Shown here: piece by piece, positions 35,570-43,388 of the stretch
How the letters are laid out: each line of letters opens with the position of its first letter
How positions within the stretch are numbered: position 1 is the first letter of the stretch
NCBI GenBank assembly: GCA_018650445.1
Contig: JABIFX010000104.1
Coordinates: 1-64,000 of the forward strand
Origin: Fidelibacterota bacterium
Lineage (GTDB): Bacteria > Fidelibacterota > UBA8477 > JABMPR01
Direction of reading: 5' to 3'
Length of the DNA: 64,000 bases
The notes under the pieces: model-generated
Databases searched by the model: none
The model's input: only the letters and a program-made list of their open reading frames with translations
Told to the model about the DNA's origin: nothing
Made by a program: the position numbers and the translations under genes

Positions 35570-36562
35570 TTAGTTAAAGTGTTGCTTTAGGTGGGCCAGA
35601 AGGCGGGCTGGAATTATCGTTTTTACACCAACTGAATAGATTCTATGTTCCTCACAAAAAGCAGGATCCAATTTGATAAAATCTTTTTGGGTGGTAATCC
35701 AATATGCGCAAGTGTTACTCTCAATTTCAGATCGATGTAATTCTGTATACTGGGCGTGGTCAGGGAAGGAGATTTTAATGCTGGCAGGATGATGGATATC
35801 TTCAAGCTGATTAAAAAAATGATCGGGTTTTCCCAGACCAGCAAACAGTCCATAATCACCGCCCAAAGAGGTAAGTGGGAGACGATTCCCGAGGTGATCA
35901 TTCACGTCAGAATCAAGCTCAAAAACAAGGTTGGTTTCAACATCTTCCTGCGTAGAAATTTTGCTAAAAACCACGACATCAGCGCGTGAGATATTGCCAG
36001 CGGTTTCTCTCAACAAACCCCATGGTAAAAGACGCTGTTTTTGTGATATTAGAAAATCAATGATCACAATGTCAAGGTCACGATGAAGACGTCGATGTTG
36101 GAAACCATCATCCAAAATGACCACATCAGGTGAAAAATTATCTTCAAGATACTGGGCGCCAATTACTCGATTCTCAGAGACGACAACCGGTACACCTGAG
36201 AAGTTCTGGGCAATTAAAAAGGGCTCATCCCCTGAGTCTTTCACCGTGGTTTTGACACCACTATTATCAGCCACAACGACTAGACCTTTTGATGATCTTC
36301 CGTATCCCCTTGATAAAACAGCAGGTGTTTTTTTAATGCTCAAAAAATGCTCCACCAGGGCTTGTACCAGGATGGTTTTTCCACTACCGCCAGTCGAAAT
36401 ATTTCCCACTGAAATGACAGGAGTTTTAATTGGATAAGTTTTTAAAAGACCTAGATCGTAGGCCTGATTTCGCAGTGAGATAAGTGATCCATATATAAAA
36501 GACAGGGCAACCCGAACAAGTAAAAACCAGGGGGCAGTATGAAGATAATTTGCGAGACTCAT
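35570..36562 (-). CDS. lpxK: Tetraacyldisaccharide 4'-kinase
   Basis: A 330-residue inner-membrane-associated kinase that phosphorylates the 4' position of the lipid A disaccharide. An N-terminal membrane anchor (LLVRVALSFIYGSLISL) precedes the P-loop GNISTGGSGKT (residues 53-63), then VLSRGYGR, VVILDDGFQHRRLHRDLDIVI and the C-terminal TTQKDFIKL. Motifs and length are standard. It is the last gene of a minus-strand operon running Gfo/Idh, lpxB, acyltransferase, lpxK. Confidence 0.96.
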   Translation of the reverse strand: MSLANYLHTAPWFLLVRVALSFIYGSLISLRNQAYDLGLLKTYPIKTPVISVGNISTGGSGKTILVQALVEHFLSIKKTPAVLSRGYGRSSKGLVVVADNSGVKTTVKDSGDEPFLIAQNFSGVPVVVSENRVIGAQYLEDNFSPDVVILDDGFQHRRLHRDLDIVIIDFLISQKQRLLPWGLLRETAGNISRADVVVFSKISTQEDVETNLVFELDSDVNDHLGNRLPLTSLGGDYGLFAGLGKPDHFFNQLEDIHHPASIKISFPDHAQYTELHRSEIESNTCAYWITTQKDFIKLDPAFCEEHRIYSVGVKTIIPARLLAHLKQHFN

Positions 36563-36571
36563 TGCAATGCT

Positions 36572-37237
36572 TTAGAAGGAATTGTCCAGATCTTCCTGGT
36601 GTTTTTTGCAGAGCTCACTTGCTTGCTTGAGGGCTTCATCCAGATCTTTTCCACGGAGCTTCGGATTCACTTTGATAGGTTCGCCAAAACTTGCAATAGC
36701 TCTAGAGAATGGAATTGGGATGGCAAACTTATCCCAACCACGAGCTCGAAGTACCCACCTGGAAACTGTGGCCGTCGGAATGATATATCCATTAAGATGT
36801 TGAGCCGCGACATACGTCCCTGGTTTCATTTCTCGGCGAGGACCTCTGGGACCATCAGATGCAAAAGCGGAAATTTTGATATCCTGTTTACGCAAATATC
36901 GCAACATACCCTGATAGGCTCTTCGACCTCCTCTAGTGCTTGAACCCCGAAAAGTAACATAATTTAATCCCTCGAGTACAGCGCTGGCGATGTCACCATC
37001 ACCGGCTTGACTGACAATAGCAGCTGGCTTCAGGGGTGACGTTAAATACCAGGAGATAAACATGTCGCCATGCCAGAATTGGAAAACAAGGGGGGAGCCC
37101 TCTTTGGCTAGATGTTGAAAACGACCCCAGCCGCGAACCTCCAGCCTGAGACTTTTTCCAATGAGGTTGACAAAGCTGCCTCCAAACCTGCGGGCGAATT
37201 GTGAAATGCGTGTCTGTGTTTTTCGATTTAAGCCCAT
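36572..37237 (-). CDS. DUF374 lysophospholipid acyltransferase-family protein
   Basis: A 221-residue protein with the DUF374 pattern: VFQFWHGDMFISWYL (catalytic-type His56), IVSQAGDGDIASAVLEGLNY, RGSSTRGGRRAYQGMLRYL, SAFASDGPRGPRREMKPG and a final helical tail. DUF374 proteins resemble the late acyltransferases LpxL/LpxM and are common between lpxB and lpxK or near waaA, so an acylation step of lipid A is the likely role. Four bases separate its start from the lpxB stop side and nine separate its stop from lpxK, so translation is coupled. Confidence 0.88.
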   Translation of the reverse strand: MGLNRKTQTRISQFARRFGGSFVNLIGKSLRLEVRGWGRFQHLAKEGSPLVFQFWHGDMFISWYLTSPLKPAAIVSQAGDGDIASAVLEGLNYVTFRGSSTRGGRRAYQGMLRYLRKQDIKISAFASDGPRGPRREMKPGTYVAAQHLNGYIIPTATVSRWVLRARGWDKFAIPIPFSRAIASFGEPIKVNPKLRGKDLDEALKQASELCKKHQEDLDNSF

Positions 37238-37240
37238 GAT

Positions 37241-38380
37241 CTAATCAAGATCCTTTTGAATTTCAGCGGCAATGATCTTTGCACAACCAGGTTGGCCCAG
37301 TAACTCCTTCAGCGTTTCCAATTTGTTCAGCATCTTTCTCTTGACTGGCGAGTCTGTCAGTAATTTCAAGGCCTCAGTAGCTATTGTTTGACCACTGGCC
37401 TCACTTTGAATCAATTCAGGCACCGCCCGATCCCCAATGATCAGGTTGGGCATGGCGATGTGTTCAATGTCTACCAGGAGCTTACCTATGAGGTAAGAAA
37501 CGGGTGCAATTTTGTAAATAACCACCAGGGGGGTTCCGAGATAAGCGGTTTCCAGCGTGGCGGTACCCGATGCAACGATGGCCACATCGGCATGGGCCAT
37601 CATGGGGTAAGGATTATCCCTGACAATTTTGACACTTTCTAGCTGGGAAAATGGGTCATAGTATGAGTCGGAGAGCGATGACAGGCCAGCTAACACGAAT
37701 TGAATGTCTGGCTGTTCCTGGCTAAGCAGGGCTATGGTATCCAGCAGGGGTTGAGTGTGTCTTTCCATCTCATTGCGTCGACTGCCAGGCAATAGAGCCA
37801 CCAGGGGCTTGCTTTCATCAAAACCATGTAGCTTGAAAAATTCGGATCGCTCAGATAGTTTAAAATCTTTTTCCACCACGGGATGACCGGCAAAAGTGAC
37901 AGGAATACCCTGTTTTTTGTAGAATTCTTCTTCAAAAGGAAAAATAACAAACATACGCTTAATGAATTGTCGCATGGTTTTTACGCGACCCTTTTTCCAG
38001 GCCCAAACCTGAGGTGAAATGTAGTAGTAAACGGGAATCCCAAGTGCTTTTAGCTTCACTCCCAGGCGTATGTTGAAGCCTGGATAGTCTAATAGAATGG
38101 CCGCATTGGGTTTGCGGATTTCAGACTCATGGATTACCGAGCCCATCACCTCTTTAAAAAATGAAAGATGCTTGATTACCTCAATAAACCCAGTGACAGA
38201 TAGATCTCGGGCATGATACAATGCTTCGAGACCTTCAGCTTCCATCATATCACCCCCCAGCCCCCAGAAAACATGATCGGGATTGTGAGTTTTCAGGGCT
38301 GCCATTAAAGGGGCAGCATGCTGATCACCAGAAATCTCTCCAGCGACAATAAGAAAGTTTTTGGCAGAAGTAGCTATTAT
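37241..38380 (-). CDS. lpxB: Lipid-A-disaccharide synthase, non-AUG start
   Basis: LpxB joins UDP-2,3-diacylglucosamine to lipid X. GLGGDMMEAEGL, ILLDYPGFNIRL, YYISPQVWAWKKGRV, LLPGSRRNE and YKIAPVSYLIGKLLV are all present. The first ATG (38305) would give 354 residues and lose the conserved N-terminal loop. Upstream the frame stays open and reads NFLIVAGEISGDQHAAPL, the LpxB signature, but contains no ATG, GTG or TTG before a stop. The likeliest start is ATA at 38380 (or 38377), overlapping the TAA of the dehydrogenase gene, giving about 379 residues, equal to typical LpxB. An ATT at 38350 is the other option. Confidence 0.93.
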   Translation of the reverse strand: MIATSAKNFLIVAGEISGDQHAAPLMAALKTHNPDHVFWGLGGDMMEAEGLEALYHARDLSVTGFIEVIKHLSFFKEVMGSVIHESEIRKPNAAILLDYPGFNIRLGVKLKALGIPVYYYISPQVWAWKKGRVKTMRQFIKRMFVIFPFEEEFYKKQGIPVTFAGHPVVEKDFKLSERSEFFKLHGFDESKPLVALLPGSRRNEMERHTQPLLDTIALLSQEQPDIQFVLAGLSSLSDSYYDPFSQLESVKIVRDNPYPMMAHADVAIVASGTATLETAYLGTPLVVIYKIAPVSYLIGKLLVDIEHIAMPNLIIGDRAVPELIQSEASGQTIATEALKLLTDSPVKRKMLNKLETLKELLGQPGCAKIIAAEIQKDLD

Positions 38381-39354
38381 TGATCCAAAAGCTGTTGGTT
38401 AATCAGTTCTGCAATACGCAAGGCTTCCAGACCATCATGGCCACTGACAACAGGTGTCTGCTGAAGTCTGATAGATTTAGCGAAAGCAGCCTGCTCGGCG
38501 TACATGGCGTCTATCTTGGGTAATTCGCGGCTGGTATATACAATAGCTTTGTCAGAGCCCTCCATGGGAATGATGCGATCTCCAGATAGGTCTGAACCCT
38601 GGTTTTTCAACGCGTACATCTCCGTTGAGCCCTTCTGAAAATCAATAGTGATATAGTGCTCATGTTGAAAAATGCGCATTTTCCGCATAGGGTTCAAGGA
38701 AATCCGACTGGCAGTGACATTAGCGACACAACCATTTTCAAAAGTGAGTCTGGCATTGGCAATATCGGCCAGATCAGAGATGACGGCCAGGCCATTGGCC
38801 TGTATGTCAGTAACCGGGCTTTTTACCAGAGATAAAATAATGTCAATGTCGTGAATCATGTTCTCATGAACCACTGGATTATCAATGCCACGTGGGACAA
38901 AACTCACGAGTCGGTGAGCTTCAATAAAACGTGGCTCCAGAATAACATCATCCAAGGCTGCTAAGGCGGGATTGAAGCGCTCAACATGCCCAACCTGAAT
39001 GTTTACGCCCTGTTTTTCAGCCAGAGTAACCAATTCCTCTCCCTCTTCAAGCGTGACGGAAATAGGTTTCTCAATAAAGACATGCTTTCCGGCTTCGATG
39101 GCTGATTTTGCATAAGAGAAGTGGAATTTCGTGGGACAGGTGATAAAGAGAGCATCGCTAGCCTCAATCAAGGCGTGATGATCAAGGGCTACAGGAACCC
39201 CGAATTCACTCGCGACCAGCTCTCCTCGAGCTGTATCAGTGTCAAAAATACCCTGACAGTCCCAGTCCTGATGCTGACTAAGATGACGGGTGTGAAAGCG
39301 GCCAATGTGGCCCGCGCCGATTAATCCGGCTTTGAGTTTTTGTGAGTTTGTCAT
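38377..39354 (-). CDS. Gfo/Idh/MocA family NAD(P)-dependent dehydrogenase
   Basis: About 325 residues. The Rossmann motif is LKAGLIGAGHIGRFHTRHL; family motifs ALFITCPTKFHFSYAKSAIEAGKHVFIEKPISV and NMIHDIDIILSLV follow, with EKP and the H-D-hh-h-D active-site pattern intact. The start is ATG 39354; the open frame to 39459 adds non-conserved residues. It is directly upstream of and overlaps lpxB. In Acidithiobacillus a Gfo/Idh enzyme, GnnA, with aminotransferase GnnB, lies between lpxA and lpxB and makes the 3-amino sugar for amide-linked lipid A. This gene could be the GnnA equivalent, but no GnnB is in the window, so that is inference. Confidence 0.85.
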   Translation of the reverse strand: MTNSQKLKAGLIGAGHIGRFHTRHLSQHQDWDCQGIFDTDTARGELVASEFGVPVALDHHALIEASDALFITCPTKFHFSYAKSAIEAGKHVFIEKPISVTLEEGEELVTLAEKQGVNIQVGHVERFNPALAALDDVILEPRFIEAHRLVSFVPRGIDNPVVHENMIHDIDIILSLVKSPVTDIQANGLAVISDLADIANARLTFENGCVANVTASRISLNPMRKMRIFQHEHYITIDFQKGSTEMYALKNQGSDLSGDRIIPMEGSDKAIVYTSRELPKIDAMYAEQAAFAKSIRLQQTPVVSGHDGLEALRIAELINQQLLDQ

Positions 39355-39588
39355 AGCGCGAAAATTAAGGCAAAACCAAGGGTGTGAAAGAGTAAACCCC
39401 TCAGCACTCATGCCCGTAGCTAAATAAGTTCTTTTAAGAACAGCGTGCCTGGAGGACATGAAGGCTCAGTGGGGTAAATAGGCATTTGCAGACAAGTCAA
39501 TTCATTCATGGCAAAAATTGTATTTAAAGTTATTTTAGCCCATACTTCCCGAAGAATAGAGCTACACATAAATCCTTAAGGATCAAAA

Positions 39589-41106
39589 ATGGAACCACGC
39601 GAAATTATTTTAAAAGAATTACTTGATGCCAGCCACCTACAGGGAATTGAAGCCCTGTTGGGTTGGGATCAGGAGACATATATGCCTGAGGGGGCTGGAG
39701 CAGCCAGATCAGAACAGGTTGCCTATATCACTACATTGATGCATTCCAAGTTGGTGGGGAATCCACTTAAGACCGCACTGGAAGAACTAATCGATCCTAA
39801 AAGCGGTGAACTCAGAATTATGACCCTTAGTGATCGCGAGACACGTCAACTCAAGGAAATCTGGCGTGATTATCGGCAGGAATCACTACTCCCAACAGAG
39901 TTTGTCACCGATTTAGCTAAGCATGCTTCGGTATCTCAGCAAGCCTGGGTGAGGGCCAGAAAAGACAACGATTTTGCTTTTTTCGAACCCTTTTTGACCA
40001 AGATGGTTCAGCTCCAGAAGGAGAAAGCGAATTATCTGGGAGGGGGCGCCACACCCTATGATAGCTTATTGGATCAATTTGAGCCAGAGATGACTTCTGA
40101 AAAGGTGGCCAGTCTTTTTACAGAAATTCGAGCCAGGCTCGTCCCTCTTATTCAGAACATTCGTGAGGTCAAACACAGGGTGAATGGCAGTGTCCTCACA
40201 AAAGAGTACGATATGGACAAACAATGGGATTTTGGCATCACCATGCTGGAAGCGATTGGTTTTGACAGCAATATCGGTCGCCAGGACCGCTCTGCGCATC
40301 CCTTTACTACTAGTACACATCCCACAGATGTTCGTACCACCACACGACTTCGCGAAAATGATTTAAAATCAGCCCTACTTAGCACGCTGCACGAAGGCGG
40401 TCATGCCCTTTATGAACAAGGTCTACCAACAGAAGAGTATGGCAATCCTCTGGGGCAGTCTATTTCATTGGGTATCCACGAGAGCCAGTCCAGAATGTGG
40501 GAAAATCTGGTTGGTTTAAGCCCCTCCTTCTGGCGTTATGCTTATCCCAAACTTCAGGCCAAATTCCCAGATCAATTGAGAAATACCGATCGCGATATGT
40601 TTTTTGCCGCCATGAATCGAGTGAGACCCAGTTTGATCCGTGTTGAAGCTGACGAGGCCACCTATAATCTACATATCATGCTCCGCTTTGAGATTGAGAA
40701 GATGATCATCAACGAGAACTTCCCCGTCGCTGAACTACCCCAGCTCTGGAACGACAAAATGGAGGAGTATCTAGGCGTGAGACCATCAACTGATTCTGAA
40801 GGAGTCCTTCAGGATGTGCATTGGTCCTTTGGTGCTTTCGGCTATTTTCCAACCTACACGCTGGGAAATCTCTATAGCGTGCAATTCTATAATCAGGCCA
40901 AGCAGGACCTCCCTGGACTGGATGAATCCTGTGCCCGTGGTGATTTTTCAAGTCTCCTGGGATGGTTGAGGGAGCATATTCACAGCGTCGGTCGTGGTCG
41001 CAAGGCTGAAGAGCTGGTTCAGGAAGTTACTGGACAGGCTTTGTCAGCTCAGCCCTTTATGGATTATCTGGAATCAAAATATAAAGCAATCTACAGTATC
41101 GACTGA
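39589..41106 (+). CDS. Metallocarboxypeptidase, family M32
   Basis: A 505-residue cytoplasmic zinc carboxypeptidase of the thermostable carboxypeptidase 1 (Taq) family. It has LLGWDQETYMPEGA at the start, DRSAHPFTTSTHPTDVR, the zinc motif STLHEGGHALYEQG (His near 268), LGISI..ESQSRMWENLVG and the C-terminal VHWSFGAFGYFPTYTLGN. All M32 landmarks and the usual length are present. It trims C-terminal residues from peptides. It is divergent from the lipid A operon; 39355-39588 holds both promoters. It is followed by the SRPBCC gene four bases later. Confidence 0.96.
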   Translation: MEPREIILKELLDASHLQGIEALLGWDQETYMPEGAGAARSEQVAYITTLMHSKLVGNPLKTALEELIDPKSGELRIMTLSDRETRQLKEIWRDYRQESLLPTEFVTDLAKHASVSQQAWVRARKDNDFAFFEPFLTKMVQLQKEKANYLGGGATPYDSLLDQFEPEMTSEKVASLFTEIRARLVPLIQNIREVKHRVNGSVLTKEYDMDKQWDFGITMLEAIGFDSNIGRQDRSAHPFTTSTHPTDVRTTTRLRENDLKSALLSTLHEGGHALYEQGLPTEEYGNPLGQSISLGIHESQSRMWENLVGLSPSFWRYAYPKLQAKFPDQLRNTDRDMFFAAMNRVRPSLIRVEADEATYNLHIMLRFEIEKMIINENFPVAELPQLWNDKMEEYLGVRPSTDSEGVLQDVHWSFGAFGYFPTYTLGNLYSVQFYNQAKQDLPGLDESCARGDFSSLLGWLREHIHSVGRGRKAEELVQEVTGQALSAQPFMDYLESKYKAIYSID

Positions 41107-41110
41107 TTTT

Positions 41111-41557
41111 ATGAATAATAATTGTCTTCACAAAAGCATGCTTGTGCAGACCGATTTAAAATCGACATGGGAAAAATGGACGACTCATGAAGGTTTGAAA
41201 ACCTTTATCGGTCTTGATAATAAGGTTGAGCTCACTCCTGGGGGCCCCTACGAAATATATTTCCTCTTGGACAACCCTGAAGGCACACGCGGTGGTGAAG
41301 GCAATCAAGTGTTGAGTTTTCTACCGCACAAGATGCTCTCCTTTACCTGGAATGCCCCACCCACTATCCCCGAAGTCCGGAATCATTCCCACAGAACCTG
41401 GGTAATCATTCAGCTTGAAGAACTTGACGCCCATCAAACCAGAGTTTCTCTTGACCACCTTGGTTGGCTGGATGGTGAGAAATGGGATGAAACCTACGCC
41501 TATTTCGATAGAGCCTGGGATATTGTGCTGGATTCATTAAAGGAATCCCTTTATTGA
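41111..41557 (+). CDS. SRPBCC/AHSA1-like domain protein
   Basis: About 148 residues with the helix-grip (START/Bet v1-like) pattern of AHSA1 proteins: KSTWEKWTTHEGLKTFIG, ELTPGGPYEIYF, VLSFLPHKMLSFTWNAPP, THQTRVSLDHLGW-like closing strands and a final long helix (YFDRAWDIVLDSLKES). These proteins bind hydrophobic ligands or Hsp90-like partners; the ligand here is unknown. ATG 41111 is four bases after the M32 stop; a longer upstream in-frame region overlaps that gene and is not conserved-looking. Confidence 0.82.
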   Translation: MNNNCLHKSMLVQTDLKSTWEKWTTHEGLKTFIGLDNKVELTPGGPYEIYFLLDNPEGTRGGEGNQVLSFLPHKMLSFTWNAPPTIPEVRNHSHRTWVIIQLEELDAHQTRVSLDHLGWLDGEKWDETYAYFDRAWDIVLDSLKESLY

Positions 41558-41568
41558 TGAAGTTTCAG

Positions 41569-41594
41569 CAGCACCCGACTTAAGTCGGGTGCTG
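41569..41594. terminator. Perfect 26-base palindrome, probable terminator
   Basis: CAGCACCCGACTT (41569-41581) is followed at once by its exact complement AAGTCGGGTGCTG (41582-41594). It lies 11 bases after the SRPBCC stop. The U-tract is poor (TTAAAG), so termination efficiency is uncertain. A near copy occurs at 63813-63833 after another gene. Confidence 0.65.
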
Positions 41595-41705
41595 TTAAAG
41601 CCTCACCACAACCTAGATATTCATGTAATTCACAGTTCCCAACGCCGCGGCAAAGCCTAAATTCCCCGAAGTGATGAATTTGATAATGAGGAAAGATTTT
41701 AATAT

Positions 41706-43268
41706 ATGAAACCAGTTGTACTAATCGTTCTAGACGGTGTCGGTTATACCGAAAGAACCGAGGGTAATGCTGTTCTAGCCGCCAATACACCCAACCTTGA
41801 CAAGTATAGGAAGACTTATCCCCACAGTATTTTAGGTGCTTCTGGAGAAGCTGTTGGACTCCCTGAAGGATTTCAGGGCTCCAGTGAAGTTGGTCACCTT
41901 AGCATGGGTGCAGGCAAAGTTGTTATTCAGGAACTTAAACGCATCAATGATCAATTGGAAAGCGGCCAGATCTACAACAGTGATCTCTGGAAGACCATGA
42001 TGCAGCAATGGCGCGAGAAAAACTCGACATTTCATCTCTTCGGCTTGTTGCAGGATGAGGGCGTCCACGCCCATTACGATCACCTCTTTAAATTCATCCG
42101 CCAGGCCAGTACTGAAAATCCTGGAGGCAAAATGGTCATTCATCCCTTTCTTGATGGACGTGATACGCCGCCAAAATCTGCTCTAGAGCACTTAAGCAAA
42201 CTTGAACAGATCATATCTGAAGTGGGCAAAGTCACCCTGGGAACTCTTATGGGTCGTTACTATGGCATGGATCGTGGCAAAGTCTGGGAAATCACCGACC
42301 AGGGTTATGATTGCATCGTCTCTGGAAAAGGTCGCCCTATGACCTCGGCTGCTGAAGCTATTCAATCCTCATGGGAAAACGATAAAACCCCCAGTGGTGA
42401 GAACATGTTTGATGAATATATCGAGCCCTTTGTTATGGAAGGATATACAGGAATCCATGACGGCGATGTGGTTCTACACACGAATTACAGACAGGATAGA
42501 GCGACCCAGTTGACCCTGGCATTTACTTCAAAAGACTATCTCGGTGTACCAAAACCAGAGCTGGACATTATTTATGCAGGCATGACGGCTTACTATGACG
42601 GTTTCGATAATTTTCTACTGGCTGATGCTGGTGGAGATGACGCTGAACCGTCAGTCACTATCGGTCAACTCATTGCTGAGGCAGGGCTGCACCAGTTGCG
42701 TATGGCTGAGACCCAGAAATTCCCCCATGTCACCAGCTTCTTTAACGGTAAACTGACAACCCCCTATAAAAATGAAGACCGTGAAGAGTTAAAGGGTCGT
42801 TTTGACCCGGCCAGCTTTGCTGATCATCCTGAAATGGAAGCCTATCGAGTAACTGAGTGTTTTTTAGAAAAGCTGGAAGAAGATAAATATGAGTTTATCA
42901 TGGTGAATTATGCCAATGGCGACATGGTGGGACATACAGGCAATTTTGACGCTGGCGTGAAAGCCGTTGAGGTTTTGGATGAGTGTCTTGCCCAGATTAT
43001 TCCTGCAATATTAGAGCGTGATGGCCAGATTCTCATGACCGCTGACCATGGCAATGTGGATCAGATGATTGATTATGAAACTGGAGCTGTGAGGACCAGC
43101 CATAGCCTCAATCCTGTTGAGTTATTGTATATGGCACAGGAATCACACTTGAACGTAGAACTGTCTGATGGTTGTTTGTCGGATATTGGGATCACCATTC
43201 TGGATCTGCTTGGTATTGACCCTGTTCCAGGAATGGATGCAAAGGCTTTGATCACAAAAAAACTTTAA
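41706..43268 (+). CDS. gpmI: 2,3-bisphosphoglycerate-independent phosphoglycerate mutase
   Basis: A 520-residue manganese enzyme that interconverts 3- and 2-phosphoglycerate in glycolysis/gluconeogenesis. VVLIVLDGVGY carries metal ligand D10, and the phospho-serine is S60 in FQGSSEVGHLSMGAG. FLDGRDTPPKSALEHL, TLMGRYYGMDRG, NYRQDRATQLT, NYANGDMVGHTG and MTADHGNVDQM follow in normal order. Length is typical. It is a single gene flanked by a palindrome upstream. Confidence 0.97.
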   Translation: MKPVVLIVLDGVGYTERTEGNAVLAANTPNLDKYRKTYPHSILGASGEAVGLPEGFQGSSEVGHLSMGAGKVVIQELKRINDQLESGQIYNSDLWKTMMQQWREKNSTFHLFGLLQDEGVHAHYDHLFKFIRQASTENPGGKMVIHPFLDGRDTPPKSALEHLSKLEQIISEVGKVTLGTLMGRYYGMDRGKVWEITDQGYDCIVSGKGRPMTSAAEAIQSSWENDKTPSGENMFDEYIEPFVMEGYTGIHDGDVVLHTNYRQDRATQLTLAFTSKDYLGVPKPELDIIYAGMTAYYDGFDNFLLADAGGDDAEPSVTIGQLIAEAGLHQLRMAETQKFPHVTSFFNGKLTTPYKNEDREELKGRFDPASFADHPEMEAYRVTECFLEKLEEDKYEFIMVNYANGDMVGHTGNFDAGVKAVEVLDECLAQIIPAILERDGQILMTADHGNVDQMIDYETGAVRTSHSLNPVELLYMAQESHLNVELSDGCLSDIGITILDLLGIDPVPGMDAKALITKKL

Positions 43269-43388
43269 CCCACATATCCAGGTCTGGATTCGAAACCGGC
43301 CGGGATAACACGAATTTCTTGCGACTGGAGTATTCAAACTAAACTTGTGAGGAAGCATAAAGTTTATAAACAAAGAAAGAGTTCACAT

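Noticed and set aside
37388-37642. Plus-strand frame inside lpxB
   Set aside because: Antisense to conserved LpxB motifs; no initiation signal.
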